In this document: positions 1-11,676 of the stretch, piece by piece
Layout of the letters: the number at the start of each line of letters is the position of its first letter
Numbering within the stretch: position 1 is the first letter of the stretch
Origin: Pagrus major
Taxonomy: Eukaryota > Chordata > Actinopteri > Spariformes > Sparidae
Length of the DNA stretch: 64,000 bases
NCBI RefSeq assembly: GCF_040436345.1
Contig: NC_133219.1
Coordinates: 24,960,709-25,024,708 of the forward strand
Direction: 5' to 3'
Translations under genes and position numbers: made by a program
The notes under the pieces: model-generated
The model's database searches: none
Seen by the model: only the letters and a program-made list of their open reading frames with translations
Told to the model about the DNA's origin: nothing

Positions 1-1
1 C

Positions 2-2032
2 ACCTTAAATAAACTACGTTCACTATTGAAAGATGACATGTGTCTAACAGATGATGCTATTGCTAAAATCTGTGATTGTGTGAAGGATTCAGATCTGTCA
101 TCAGGGACCACTGAGAACAACATATTCAAGAGTTCAGACATTCAAAAAGATGTTCAAATACACAGAGCCTAAAAAAGTAACATTAGGACATGATGAAAAT
201 ATGACACAAAAGTTTGCTTACTACATACCTGTGACACAAACAGTAAGTAACTTATTAGAATCAGCATTATGGAAGAATTCAGTGTCACAACAGTCTTGTG
301 AAACAGACTCAGATGTTTTTAGTGAGATAAGTGATGGACAGAACTATAAGTCCAACCAGTTCTTTTCAGGATGCCTGAAGCTAATTCTTTACCAGGATGC
401 TTTTGAAATTGTCAATCCCCTCGGCTCTGCTAAGAAAAAACACAAAGTTGTTGCAGTTTATCTTTCTGTGGCAAATTTACCTGCTCATGTGCTGTCCAAT
501 ACTGATTACGTGTCCCTTGTCTTATTGTGTGGAGAGAATGACCTAAAACAATTTTAAAGTGCTAAAGTTTTCTCAGAGATGTTTTTTTTTTTTTTTTTTA
601 CAAGATTTAGAGGAAAATGGAGCAACTGTAGATGGAGAAACAGTCACAGGGGCTCTGTATTGTATTGCAGGCCATAATTTGGGTTCACACAGCATTGGTG
701 GGTTTACTGAAAACTTTACTCATTCTCACTACTTTTGCAGGTACTGTGAAATCACGCGAAATGAGTTTCAGGGTAATGATCCAAATGTGTGTGGTCCACA
801 GCGCACCCCTGAAAGTTATGATTCTGCTATTGGTGAGCTACAAGCTGAAGACAATTGGGACAACAAAGGCATAAAGGTAAACTCTGTTTTCAATGCTCTG
901 ACAGCTTTTCATTTTTGCCAGCCTGGTCTCCCACCTTGTTTAGGCCATGACCTATTTGAGGGTGTCTTGTCTATGATGTTGCACTTTATTTGAAGTATTT
1001 CATCAAGAAAGAGAACTGGTTTACATATTCACTTGTAAACCGGTGCATCAAGCAATTTAAGTACAAAAGTTCTGATGCTCAAACAAAGCCATGTGTCATC
1101 AACTCTGAGATGTCCAAGCTTTCGGGTCAAGCCATTCAAAATTGGAACTTCTTAAGGTTGCTGCCTGTATTAATTGGTGACAAGGTTAAAAATCCAGAAG
1201 ATGATGTGTGGCAGTTAACTCTCCAACTTAAAGATATTGTTGATATGATTTGTGCACAAAAGATTTCATTGCCTCAGGTAGCCTACCTTGATGTTATAAT
1301 CCAAGAATATTTGGAATCAAGAAAGTGTTTATTTCCTGACACTCCACTAAAACCGAAACATCACTTCTTGAGGCACTATCCAGCACTAATTTTGAAGTTT
1401 GGCCCCTTGATCAGGTTATGGACGATGCCTTTCGAAAGTAAACACAGCTACTTCAAGAGATGTGCCAGGCATTTGAAAAATTTGAAAAACATCTGCCTAA
1501 CTTTATCTACCTAAGGCATCAGATGTTTCAGGCCTATCTTTCAGCTGGTCCTGAATGCAGTCAGCTTCTGCAAGTCAAAGACAGTTGTACTTTTTACCCC
1601 AACCTTTACAGTGACGCTATAAAACATGCAGTGAGAGACTTTGGCTTTTTGGAACACAATACTAGTGTTTCCACAGACATACAATATAAAGGTACATCAT
1701 ATAAAAAAGGGCATTTCCTTGTGTCAAAAAATGATGAGTCCATGGAGTTTGGGGAACTTCAAATAATTTTAATTCAAAATGATGTAACTGTGTATTTTGT
1801 GATGGCTATACATAAAGCTGACTATCATTCTGAATACCATCTGTACTCTGTGACAAAACAAAATACACGGTTGCAATGTCTTAACATTAATGACTTGGTA
1901 GATTTTTATCCATGCCCATCATACAATGTTAATGGGCACAGAGTCATTCCACTGAAACACAGTGTGCTGTCGAAAAAAAAAAAAGATCTTGGCCACTGTG
2001 GTGGAGAAAGCAGACTAAAAATACACATGTAA
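2..2032 (+). pseudogene. Zinc-finger/transposase-like gene of a multi-copy teleost family, copy 1 (5' truncated, decayed)
   Basis: Protein-like blocks run through at least four frames (about 2-150, 150-557, 559-993, 990-1514, 1460-2032) and line up in order with the long open frame at 44598-46223. Shared landmarks are LILYQDAFE, LGSHSIGGF, FCRYC, CQPGLPPCLGHDLFEG, PLKPKHHFLRHYP and FGPLIRLWTM. Frame changes near 145, 560, 990 and 1500, plus a T tract at 581-599, show it is a dead copy. The N-terminal zinc fingers lie outside the window. The family looks transposase-like (an invariant HDLFEG block, high copy number), but I cannot name its superfamily. A CACTA/Tnp2-type relation is only a guess. 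The SAM-type exons downstream are on the same strand, as in copy 2. Confidence 0.75.
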
Positions 2033-2218
2033 AATACTGTTTGAAAAATATGAAAATGACAGCAGTTTTTCCTTTTTTAGATGTATAGAATTAAAAAGTG
2101 TAAATCCTCACTCATACTATATGCTCAAAGTAGAGATTCCTCTTATCTGTATACATGTTCACTGTTACTTGACTAAATGTCAAATGACTGTTATTCTTTC
2201 ATTTGTAGTCTTGAAAAC

Positions 2219-2454
2219 TGGCGATTCTTCTTTGATTCCAGAAATGACTGACTTTGAATCAACATTTCTACACACCGCCATCACTGAGGTCTTGCCTTAC
2301 CTTCCAGAGGTGACAAAAGCTATTCTAGAAGAGCACTTACAGTCCCTCGGGGTGGAGACATATGATGACTTTCAGTTTATTGAGGAAGCCGATTTGGTGT
2401 CAGCCTTCAGGCCAATTCAAGCCTGAAAACTCCTTGCTGCTTGGAAGTGAGATG
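2219..2454 (+). pseudogene. SAM-like domain exon, copy 1
   Basis: A splice acceptor (TTTGTAG) ends at 2218 and a GTAAGT donor starts at 2455. The translation has the pattern of a sterile alpha motif: a helix-rich segment with LEEHLQSLGVETYDDFQFI, ending in FRPIQA. In teleosts such exons belong to proteins annotated as SAMD3-like. The stop at 2424-2426 falls where the family usually continues with basic residues, so this exon is probably inactive. It lies between the transposase-like part and the exons below on the same strand. Confidence 0.6.
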
Positions 2455-2566
2455 TAAGTCAAGTATTGCAGTGCAAGATGCATCCAATGTCCAAAGTAGC
2501 ATGCATAAAATATCCATTGAAATTATAGAAGCATTCACATTTTTGTGTGCATGTATGTTTTTGCAG

Positions 2567-3643
2567 GCCAGACTCCTGAAACCAGCAGCTCATCTGTTGG
2601 TGCCTCACCAGGACCACCCACATCCTTGCAGTCTCTTTCACCCGGAAGTTCAACCTCAACATCTTCCAACAGCTGCCAGAGCCCTAATGTAGACTGGGTG
2701 GATACATTCATGACCCCGTGGGATAAATTCCCAGAGGAACTGATGCAGTCATTGGAAAGAGGGAAACGACCAAGTCCACGAATGAGAAAAGAGATGGTCC
2801 GGATTGTGGTGTGTGAGATGATGCAAAAAAGTTGTTGTGTAAGTAAAAGAAACTCTACTTAAGTTGCTAAAAAGATGTTTGCAAAATATCCAAAATCCCT
2901 GCAGGACGTGATAGAGGGAGACGTGATCGGGCCAGGGTATCACTATCTAGTCAAGCAATTGCAAAATAGGGTAGAGAATGTGAGGCGATCTGCGACCCCA
3001 AAAATAAGAAAAAGAAAGTATCACACTGATGAGTCTGACACAGATGAAGTTCCTCCAGAACAGAGAGCAGCAATCCAGGACACTAACGGGTGCATTAACT
3101 GGGATTTAAAATTCCTGCCCCTCGGAGAGACCCCAGAAAGCCAGCAGCAGAAGAAAGAAAAACTGAGGATGATGTGTCAGCAAACTGATTCAAATCCAGA
3201 GGAGGTCAATCATCTGATGAAGTTGACGTTCTACACACAACGCAAACAAGTGAACCAGGGGAAAGATATAAAAAACTTCATGGAAGAGTGGCCCTTTTGG
3301 TTTGATGAACTTGGCATGGCAGTCCACTTCAAGGAGGTCACTGGAATTGGACTTAAAGAGACCTTCACACGAAATTTGGACCAGAAGGGAAAACAGCTCC
3401 TGAACTACCTCAATACTGTTGCTGTGAACAAGAACAAGAAGTTCCAACAGGCTGTAACAAAGTTAAAAGTGATGAGGGGGGAGCTGAGTGGTTGCTCTGA
3501 ATATGTGAAAGAGATGGTGCTGCTTCTGCTGTCCTACTTTGATGATAAGGAAGATGCCATGTTCTGTTATGTGGAGGACACATCCATGGCAGAGGAAGCG
3601 CAGATGGACCAAATTCGCTTGACTTCCACCATTGTTGTGTGTG
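2567..3643 (+). pseudogene. SAMD3-like central exon, copy 1
   Basis: The acceptor TTTTTGCAG ends at 2566 and the donor GTAAGT starts at 3644. A serine/proline-rich start is followed by a helical region (RKEMVRIVVCEMM, KMFAKYPKSLQD, then the W-P-F block at about 3290). The two apparent reading frames (2545-2862 and 2875-3738) share one phase and are separated only by TAA at 2860-2862. This is therefore one exon with a nonsense codon, not two exons. The equivalent in copy 2 is 47660-48524. Confidence 0.65.
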
Positions 3644-3885
3644 GTAAGTTAAATTGTTTTCTTCCTTGGTCTTTCCTTCTCTCTTTTGTATTTCTCTATT
3701 TTTTCTTAGTTTTTCAAAATGGCCTTAAAAGGCTTTAAATTCTCCCCTAAACCTGTATACAGACACTGATTTCTGTGTTGATGGTAAGCAAGTTAACTGA
3801 TCTTGAAAATTTAAAAATAGAAATGCTCAAAACTATTTTGTGAAATACGTTTTAATTATATTTTTCTTTTTCTTTTTCATTTTAG

Positions 3886-4054
3886 GACGATCCTCCTATT
3901 CTTCGAGATGGGTAATGCTGAGTGTGGATCAAATCATTGTACAGGACAACTTCCCTTCCTTTATTTCTGCCCTGTGCATGATGTTCGGGAGCTATTATTG
4001 CTTCAGCATCCACTACCCATCAGAGCTGGCATCAACCCTGGAGTTTCTGCAGAG
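3886..4054 (+). pseudogene. SAMD3-like penultimate exon, copy 1
   Basis: The exon is bounded by acceptor CATTTTAG and donor GTGTGT. The conserved block reads FPSFISALCMMFG, then HYPSELASTLEFLQR, and matches the copy 2 exon at 52685-52850. The first residues read best in another frame, so a small indel near 3900-3915 is likely. Confidence 0.65.
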
Positions 4055-4236
4055 GTGTGTCTTTTTGCATTGGCTTTATCCATTTTCACTTTATTGACCT
4101 GAAACAAGTCTAAATTAGCTGCTGCAGTGGCTTGGGGGTTGCGTGTGTGGGTGTATACGTTTTTTTTCCTTTGGTAATGTAGATACTGTATTTTATTATT
4201 TAAATTTTTTATTTTTTTTCTCTTCTGTTTCCCAAG

Positions 4237-4366
4237 ATGTTTTTTCTCTATCAACCCCGAGAAGAGCAATAAAGTGGAGGAAACAAACACATCACGTCTT
4301 CACGTGAACCCCAGAGTCCTTACCTTGATTCAGGAACTTTCAGATCATGAGTGGCGGGATGTCTGA
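4237..4366 (+). pseudogene. SAMD3-like terminal exon, copy 1
   Basis: The acceptor TTCCCAAG ends at 4236. The frame reads FFSINPEKSNKVEE and ends HEWRDV followed by TGA at 4364-4366. The same terminal exon in copy 2 (53635-53752) reads FLGINPE and ends FEWSV. The terminal exon itself is intact, although the gene is dead upstream. Confidence 0.65.
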
Positions 4367-5059
4367 ATATGGACTAAACAGTAAGATTTATGGCATGTAA
4401 TGATATGCCCCGCTCACCCTTTTTCAGTTTTTTTTTGGTTCATTATCTGCTCAGTTCTTCAAGCTTAAGAACAAAGTAAAAGATTCTGACGAAATTTGAG
4501 TTGTTATGCAATTGTTACTGAGTTTTATTTCTCTTCTCATTTGAATGCCCATTCTTCAATTTGAAGAGCTTGAAGATATTTGTACTTTTTTAAAATCTAT
4601 TTTTACAAGTTAATTCAGTGATCCTTAGAGGGTGCTAAAATTCTTAGAAGAAAATAACCCCTCAATTGTACTAAGACAGTTTAAGAGCAGGAAAGTCTTT
4701 CAGTTCCAATAAGATAATCACTAATCTGTCACATGCTTTCTATTCAAAAAGTACAAGTACAAACCAAAAGTTTGTAAAGTACATCTTAGAAATATGTAAG
4801 CAGAGAAATGACATATGTACTTGTTAATTGTGTTTACTCTAATAAATTCTTGGAAAGGCAAGTTATTATTGGATTTTTTTCATCTTTCAGTACAATAATT
4901 TAAATTTTCATATGCTTAATCTGTGTACTCACAGATTAACATTATCACATTTCTGGTAAAAGTCAAACATCTACAAAAAGGCAGTGGAGTTTGATTTAAA
5001 TCGTTTAAAAAAAAAGTGTTCAATCTACCTGTAATGTACTGAAACAGTTTCTTATTTTC
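4367..5059. other. AT-rich non-coding DNA
   Basis: This is the 3' flank of copy 1. I see no coding frame of note and no obvious repeat boundary. Confidence 0.5.
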
Positions 5060-5571
5060 ACTGTTGTTTTTACGGAAAAATACTGGCAGCTGTGGTTGCC
5101 AGAATAATTCTGTAAAAAATACAGTAAAAATGTAAACAACTGTACAGAAGAACCTGTAAATATTAAAGTTTAAAGCTGTTGTTGTTTACATTAATACATT
5201 ATACACAATGTTTGAGTAAAATTTGCAGAAAAAATCAGTTAAATGACTTATGTCTTATAAGACATAAATAAATAAATGTCTTATACAGAGGCTTTTACAG
5301 TTAATGTATGTAATTTGTTTGGTACCTTTTAGTTAAATTAAATGGGATTCGATGTAAATAAGCAACAATTGCAAGTCAATTTTAGTGAAAGAATTAGCAG
5401 TGTGGTCATGCTAATTCAGCAGAAAAGGGCTGTATGATTTACTGGTTTAAAATAAATTTACAGGTTGTTCTGTAAAGTTGTTTACAGTTTTACTGTATGT
5501 TATACAGAATTATTCTGGCAACTCAGCTGCCAGCTTTTTTCTGTAAAAACACCAGGATTTTTTTTAGAGTG
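5060..5571. mobile_element. MITE with long terminal inverted repeats
   Basis: The segment at about 5063-5161 (around ACTGGCAGCTG and TTCTGTAAAA) is repeated in inverted orientation at 5457-5552. The outer right edge carries the ACACTCTAAAAAA-type end common in teleost MITEs, at about 5558-5571. The interior is AT-rich and non-coding. The element has inserted into the gag relict to its right and supplies that frame's last residues. I cannot identify a clean target duplication. Confidence 0.6.
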
Positions 5572-6639
5572 TGATTTTGTATTTCGCTTTTTCAACACCA
5601 GACAGTTTGCCACAATATGACCCGTTTTCTTACAATAGTAGCACATTACATCATCTGTCTCCTTCTCACGGTCCCTCTCGGCCTCTTGGCTCTTACTACC
5701 AGGCTCTAGAGGCCATTTTCTTCCACCAACCTCAGTCTTATTGAAAGGCCAAGCCATAAACACAGCCTTGTGAGTCAGGACATATTCGTCTACTAATACC
5801 GCGGCTTTAAATATATCACCAGTTTTATGTTCACTCAAATATGTTGACACTCTCTCCGGGAGGCAGCTTTTAAATTCCTCCATTAGCACTAATTGTTTTA
5901 ACTGCTCAAAATTCCCTGCTTCAGTAGCTGTGCACCAGTGATCAAACAGAGCCTCCTTCTCCCAAGCAAATTCCGTGTAAGTTTGATGTTCTTGTTTCAT
6001 TAATCTACGGAACTTTTGACGGTAAGCTTCCGGTACCAGCTTGTAAGCTTTAAGCACCGCAGCTTTTACTTTAATTTTAGACAATCATCCGCCGGAAGTA
6101 ACGTGTAAACTGTCAAGACAAACTACCAGTCAAGACACTCTGTAACAACAGCGTCCACATACTTTTCGGCCTGCTCAAACAAAACGAAATATTGATCAAT
6201 CTCCCCTTCATTAAAAGGAGGAACTAAGCGGATATTTTTTCTCACATCAAAATCTGTGGACTTTGTGGCAGCTTGAGAAAGCCACACCAAGCTCTAATTC
6301 ACCGAAACTCAAGTGTTTTAGTTTCCAGGTCATTCTGCAGCTGCAGCTCTTTCTCTCTCAAGGACAGCTGCTGCAGCTCATCCTCCAACTCTTTAAGTCT
6401 CACCACTTCATCCACAGACTGACTCGACTGCGCTGGAATTTTTGGAGTACTCTGAAACTGCGGCAAAATACCTTTATCTACCAGGGCAGCATACACCTCC
6501 GCCTTAATAGCCTGCTTTCTGTATTGCCTCACACAGCTACCTCTTAATGATCGGCAATTAAGAGCAGAATATACTTGGTGCACAGATGGAATACCTCAAG
6601 AGTAGGAGCGTCAACAAACTCAACCAACTTAAACTCCAT
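5572..6639 (-). pseudogene. Gag polyprotein relict of an LTR retrotransposon (SCAN-like domain and CCHC zinc knuckle)
   Basis: Reading leftwards from a start near 6639, three frame segments give an N-terminal region (about 6580-6639), a coiled-coil-like Glu/Leu-rich segment (6299-6583), a capsid-like segment visible only across frame changes (6090-6270), and an intact tail (5572-6084). The tail has a SCAN-like block (AYRQKFRRLMK, then a helical stretch to about 5770) and a zinc knuckle CYYCKKTGHIVANC at about 5601-5642. This layout matches gypsy-type gag proteins of fish, the family from which vertebrate SCAN domains derive. The frame breaks show it is inactive. The reading frame runs on into the MITE at 5500-5571 for its last 20 or so codons. 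No pol is present because the MITE and unrelated DNA follow. Confidence 0.75.
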
Positions 6640-6896
6640 CTTCAAAGGTAACACACAGCCTACAGCACAAAACCCCTGCTGCCTTAAACAGCAACTTCAG
6701 TACCAAAAGTACTGCCCTGCAACAAGCACTACTACAAAGTAACCAACAAAACTGTGTCCACAAAGTTACCCAAACCCCAGAAGAGTAACACACAGTACAA
6801 CTGGCTACCAACAAACTAACATCCAAACTACAGGCTATCCAGGCTTACTGCCACTAAGCCAACATCTAGAGGATACACAAAACCTACCTTTATTTT
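6640..6896 (-). other. Retroelement leader between primer site and gag
   Basis: About 257 bases separate the gag start from the primer-binding site. No coding signal is evident. The length and position fit the untranslated leader of an LTR element. Confidence 0.5.
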
Positions 6897-6914
6897 AGTT
6901 AGGACGAGCCCCCA
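6897..6914 (-). promoter_or_regulatory. tRNA-Pro-type primer-binding site
   Basis: On the minus strand the site starts TGGGGGCTCGTCC, identical over 13 bases to the complement of the tRNA-Pro 3' end that primes several retroviruses and gypsy-type elements; the last five bases differ. It lies just inside the LTR terminus at 6920 and upstream of gag, exactly where a primer site should be. Confidence 0.75.
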
Positions 6915-6919
6915 ATATA

Positions 6920-7140
6920 TGTTACGACCCCCTACAGTAGGTACTCCAAATGAGGTTTAACACAAGACAAACAAACAAATTGCAGACAAATGTATTAATT
7001 GAACAACAACCAAACAAAGGGAAAACCTCTAAACAATCAAACAAACAAATGTAGCACCCTACCCCAGTGATTGCAAATACCTAGCTATTTACAATGAACT
7101 ATCTGAAGAGTATCGCTCTGGGCGGGCTCTGGGTTCTTAA
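6920..7140 (-). mobile_element. Inner part of the 5' LTR of the gag-bearing element
   Basis: Five bases beyond the primer site the plus strand reads TGTTACGACCCC, so on the element's strand the LTR ends GGGGTCGTAACA with the usual terminal CA. The outer end of this LTR is not found; the sequence to its right is of a different character and may be a later insertion. The right edge given here is arbitrary. Confidence 0.5.
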
Positions 7141-8344
7141 TTTTAAGGTTTTGTGGTGCCGTATTAACCTATGTATTGACCATAAGGTAAGTAAAAATAA
7201 TGGGTTGGTGCCTCCACTTTGTAGATTATGAAATGAGATATGAAATATCTACTAAGAGTTACTATGAATTTAAATGATTTTGTATGGGCTAATTTCTTTA
7301 ATTTATTCACTATATGCTTTAACCCTGAACAAATATATTTTGTACCAATGAATCCCTGTGATTTATTCTAAGTATCACTCACACACAGTAGTTTTAAAAT
7401 AAACTCAGTGTATTCACACAAATATGAGTATCAAATATGACCCACTATTAAACACAGAAATATCACTTATCACAAACTTTTCATACTAATTCACAGTCTA
7501 TCTCAGTAAACACAAATTCAGTACCCAAAAGAATGTGCACTCTTAATAGAGTCAAACAGTCTCAGAAATAAAATGTTGCAGGCCTGAATCGGTGCTCGGG
7601 TACGTTGAGGTCTAAAAGTGATGACCCTTTCGCTTTCTCAAGCAACATGAAATAAAACTGCTGCACGTGCAACTGGATTTTTGTACTCACTGTTCCGGTC
7701 CAGTTAGTGTATGGTGTGTGTGAAGATGTCTGGAGGGGGAAAGTACAGGTGAAGATGGAGGAAAATGGAGAGGGGGAATGGAGATGGGAGACTCCGAAAG
7801 GCTGCCTCGACACGTGCTGCTCTCCCGATAGCCGACCGTCGTCGCTTAGAGGGAAAACAAGGTCCAAGGAGGGCTTCCTGGTCCAGTCCTCTTCTATAAA
7901 CCGTTATACGTCCAGATACCGCTGACAAACTCTGCATTTATCCCGATAGGAGGACAATACTCCGGCATTACGTTTACTACTTGTGTCGTCTTTTTCTCCG
8001 TGCTCTTCTTTCTCCAACTCTACCTTGATCTAACCTGCTTCCTCTAAGTCCCACCCCCAGGCTCTCCCGACTGAACGATAGCTCATGCCATTGAGCAGAC
8101 GACCAATCGACAGGCCAGAACAGGGATGATTGACAAATAAAACACCAGTTGCCTGTACATTCAACCAAACATATTATCAACACATTTTAAGTAGTCTTGA
8201 CTTAACTTTTATATTTTTAAACTGAACTCATGCATTTTAAACAACAGTTCCTGTTACATGAATTACATTAGAATACCCTTCCTTATAGAAAGAACTTATT
8301 TATTATTTATTTATTTAACTAATTAACTTATTAACATTTAGACA
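7141..8344. other. Unclassified, possibly LTR-derived DNA
   Basis: Only short shadow frames exist here. Two regions with promoter-like features but no clear boundaries are seen (7680-7960 and 7990-8170). It may be the outer part of the LTR, or an insertion into it. Confidence 0.35.
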
Positions 8345-8755
8345 GGGCTACACAAACATACTGATGGGCTGGCCAAAATAAACAATAGAAGGGCAGCCTC
8401 CCAGACCAACCCACCAGGGCCGTCAGAGCTGGGGGCTAACCCTCTACCCTAACACAAAGGAACAACTAAACCTAATTGAAACAAAGCCACGAAAACTAGA
8501 CTACCACACCCATCAGATAAACATAAAACAAAACATAATACCCCAGCCAGCATCCCGGCTGACTGACTGCATCTCTGGTCAGGTGAAATGGAGTGAGAGC
8601 TAGAGACAGAGAGAGAGAGCCTTGTGCCCTCTTCTTATTGGCCATTCCTAATCAGCCAGACTGCTATCACCTGGAAAGGCAAGAGGCAAGATGCTAAACA
8701 GGATGAGGCAGAGCGACTGCCTCGTCCTGTCTTATAATACCACAAGCTCTCTTTT
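8290..8755 (-). promoter_or_regulatory. LTR-like promoter and polyadenylation region
   Basis: On the minus strand a TATAAG motif near 8740 is followed by a GA/CT-rich stretch near 8605-8620 and, about 440 bases downstream, by several overlapping AATAAA motifs (8290-8315). This spacing resembles U3-R of an LTR. It could be the distal half of the LTR that ends at 6920, split by inserted DNA, but this is an inference without boundary support. Confidence 0.35.
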
Positions 8756-10345
8756 AGTATGCTAAATAAACAAAATAAACTCACAAGACGTCAAGAAAGG
8801 AAATATTCTTACAACTATTTTCTTATTAAACTGAAAAATATAACTGTACACCATCTTAGAGGGTAATTTAAGTTTCTCTCATTTACTAACTAACGTGAGC
8901 TTTATTGCCTTGTTAACACATTGTAAAAACACTTCATCTCAAAAGATGAAACTCACCAAAGTGGTCATGCTTTGTCTTTTCACTGTTCTCACAATTAGCA
9001 ATTCTGGTTTGAAACAAATTCATAATTCATTGAGTTAGATGTGAAAATATTTTGGCTCTACATGCTGGTTTTTCCTGCAGCTGATGTCGACCTCCATCTT
9101 GCTCCTGTCCTACTTTACATCTCTCCTGTCCCCAGCTTGAACCCGATGTGTCTTCGTGGTCAGAGTCCTGGCAGAAGTCGCTGTAAATCACCTCGGTACT
9201 GCATTCCCTGTTGTCAAAATGTCTCATAGGCTGTTTTTGGTTCTGGTAGGCTGTTTATACCTTATTTTGAGGAGTGCAATTTTTTTTTTCATTTGAAAAA
9301 GAAAAAAAGATGGCAAACTTACCCTAACCCTTTTTTCCAAACAAAAGCAGCCATAGAAGCCTCTGTCTGAGCAAGCACTTTCAATTAATGATGCTATAGA
9401 AGCATTTTGGTCTGTATCAAAAAGTATTGAGGTTCAATACACAGGTCTGCCTAAATGTGTTTACTCCTCTTTGTTATGCCAAATTCTCTACCTGTGCTGT
9501 GGGGGAATATTTTTTTTAATTTGTGTAGCCATATTTTTGCTTGTAAATTCCATCATCAACACTGTCAGAAAGTTGTATTCTGACTCCAAATGTGAAATGA
9601 TTCAATGCAAAACTTGTATAAAGAAAAGCTATTGTACTAGTAGATTACACTCCTATCTACTGTACTGTCCACAGCCCTCTACAGTAAGCATACATAAACC
9701 TCACCTGGCAAACTTTTTGTTGGCAACACACAAAGTGGCTAATGGCTAACAATTTAGAGCATCTTGTAGTTATTTACGACACTGAGCTTCACTTATTAAA
9801 GGCAAGACTTGGAAGTTAAAGCGATCATAAATTTGCTGTCCAAAAGGCAGGCATGCTGAGCCGTAAACAGCATTGAAATGTATTTTTATGTCCATTAGTG
9901 TGTTCCATGGCTGGCAACCTGGGCAGTCCCTTGCTTTTAGAGTGAGTAAAAACAATGTTAAGTCCTCCAGTGGGCTATGTCTGTGGTATTGGCAATCTCA
10001 TCTGTGTTAACCTCAAATGGAAATAAATTTTGTCTTCCACTATGTGGGAATAAATAGAAATATCAGAATTCACCACAGTGCATGGTTCTTCCTATTGCAG
10101 GGATGATATCTCCTATATACTGTATTCCCATGCTATAAAATTCCATTAGGCTGCTAAAATTACTTGTCCCCCTGCCGCAAAAGGTGACATCTATTTGCAG
10201 ATTCTATCAATGACTGGACGCTAACCTCTGTTTCTCAAAGCACATGCTACCATACACTCTTTCAGACACACACATGCACACATGCTCTGTCCAACCAAGG
10301 CCATTAATGATGTGCTATGTGCTAGGAGTTCCTTCAGATGACCAG
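8756..10345. other. Unique-looking non-coding DNA
   Basis: No convincing coding exon or repeat boundary is visible. Short frames at 9027-9229 on both strands and 9471-9749 lack family signatures. Confidence 0.4.
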
Positions 10346-10507
10346 ACGGTTGTAGAGAAGCAGCCTGATGGTCCAAACACCCTGGTGTACATTAAACACA
10401 TCAGTCATGAAGTGTATCACAGTAACGACCTATGGATACTGCTGCTACTCCTGTTGCTGTCTATAATTGTGGTCTTGGCTAGCTTACTCACACATTCATG
10501 GTCATGA
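10346..10507 (+). other. Possible terminal exon encoding a single membrane segment
   Basis: A pyrimidine-rich stretch and CAG at about 10336-10338 precede a frame with a polar segment (QTVVEKQPDGPNTLVYIK) and a strongly hydrophobic segment of about 22 residues (WILLLLLLLSIIVVLASLL), ending in TGA at 10505-10507. It resembles the C-terminal exon of a type I or tail-anchored membrane protein. I do not recognise the gene, and no partner exon is identified. It could be chance. Confidence 0.3.
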
Positions 10508-10561
10508 ACTCTCCTTACCAAGCTCTTACATACACTGGGGCACACTGCCAGTCATAATTAA

Positions 10562-11672
10562 AGGGTAAGTACACCCAAAGATGAAAATTCACACTTCATC
10601 TTCTCGCCCTCCTGTTGATGTAAAGTCAGGGGAAGTTTTTTGTTGTTGTTTTGGTATTTTTATGATCTAACATCCCGACAATGTTTTATAATTTTTGACA
10701 AATAACTTAATTTTGTGCTTAAAATAAAAATGTTTTAGCTGTCACTCAAATGGAATGGACTACAGTAGAATCTGGGACTTTTATGTCATCCACCAAGCCT
10801 CACTTTTGCTGTTATAGTAAAGGTTGATTTATGGTTGTACGTAGGCTCTACACAGAGACGATGCCATAACCTACACCATAGTAATCATTTATGCATGTGC
10901 GCTGGCGTGTCTGCATTGCTGCCGGTGGTGAGCGGATTGCCAGCTGACTTTCCCCTTTAAACACACCAACCCATTTGGCTCACAGCTGTGTCTGAGGGCT
11001 AGAGAGAGTGGACAGGCAGTGTGTCAGCAGGGAGGACCTTGGGCAAACCAAGCTTTAACGACTTGGTTTTGGCAAGCCTGCATTTGCCACGGGCTGCTAA
11101 TTGAGGGGCAGCCTACTCTTCAGACATTTAGCATGTCTGCTCTCTCTTGCCCAGAGACTTTTCAGCAGCTAAGAGATGCTTTGGAGGAGGAGTGTAATCC
11201 AAGAAGAGCAGCAGCTGGCCGGTCAGGAGGGACTGCAAAACGTGATAAGTGTAGTGTGTTTCAAGCGAATGTACACCTACGCAGAGCCTATACTCAGCAG
11301 CGTTTAGTCATCTGCCTCCATCATGTTTACAAAGCTGCTGGTTAAGGGGTGTCATAAAGTGCAATTAATCTGTTATTTAAAAAAAAAAAAAAAAATCAGA
11401 ATTAATTAACCATAATTAACATGTTGTATTGATATCCCTAACATAAAATGAAAAATCACCAAAATAAATGAAACATCACCAAAAATTGCTTCATACAGCT
11501 TGCTCCGGCATAATGCAAGTCTCAGGAAGCCCTGAGATTCCAAATTTGATTTGACAAGACATAATTTACACTGTAGCTGTTAAGCTAAAAGCATTGAAAG
11601 TGGATGCACAAGCTCAACCGCGTCTCAACATCTTTTCAAATCAATTTGGGTTATTTTTGAGTGAACTTATCC
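10562..11672. mobile_element. TTAA-flanked MITE (old copy)
   Basis: TTAA at 10558-10561 and 11673-11676 flank ends reading AGGGTAAGTACACCC and, inverted, GGATAAGTTCACTC. These ends resemble those of the hairpin MITE at 46445-47221. The interior holds another inverted-repeat-like segment (10825-11340) and an A tract at 11379-11395. A TTAA target is typical of piggyBac and Kolobok elements. The interior frame at 11019-11345 has no family signature. Confidence 0.55.
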
Positions 11673-11676
11673 TTAA

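Noticed and set aside
2838..2874. An intron between the 2545 and 2875 frames, suggested by GTAAGT at 2839
   Set aside because: The two frames share one phase and the matching region in copy 2 is continuous, so a nonsense codon explains the gap better.
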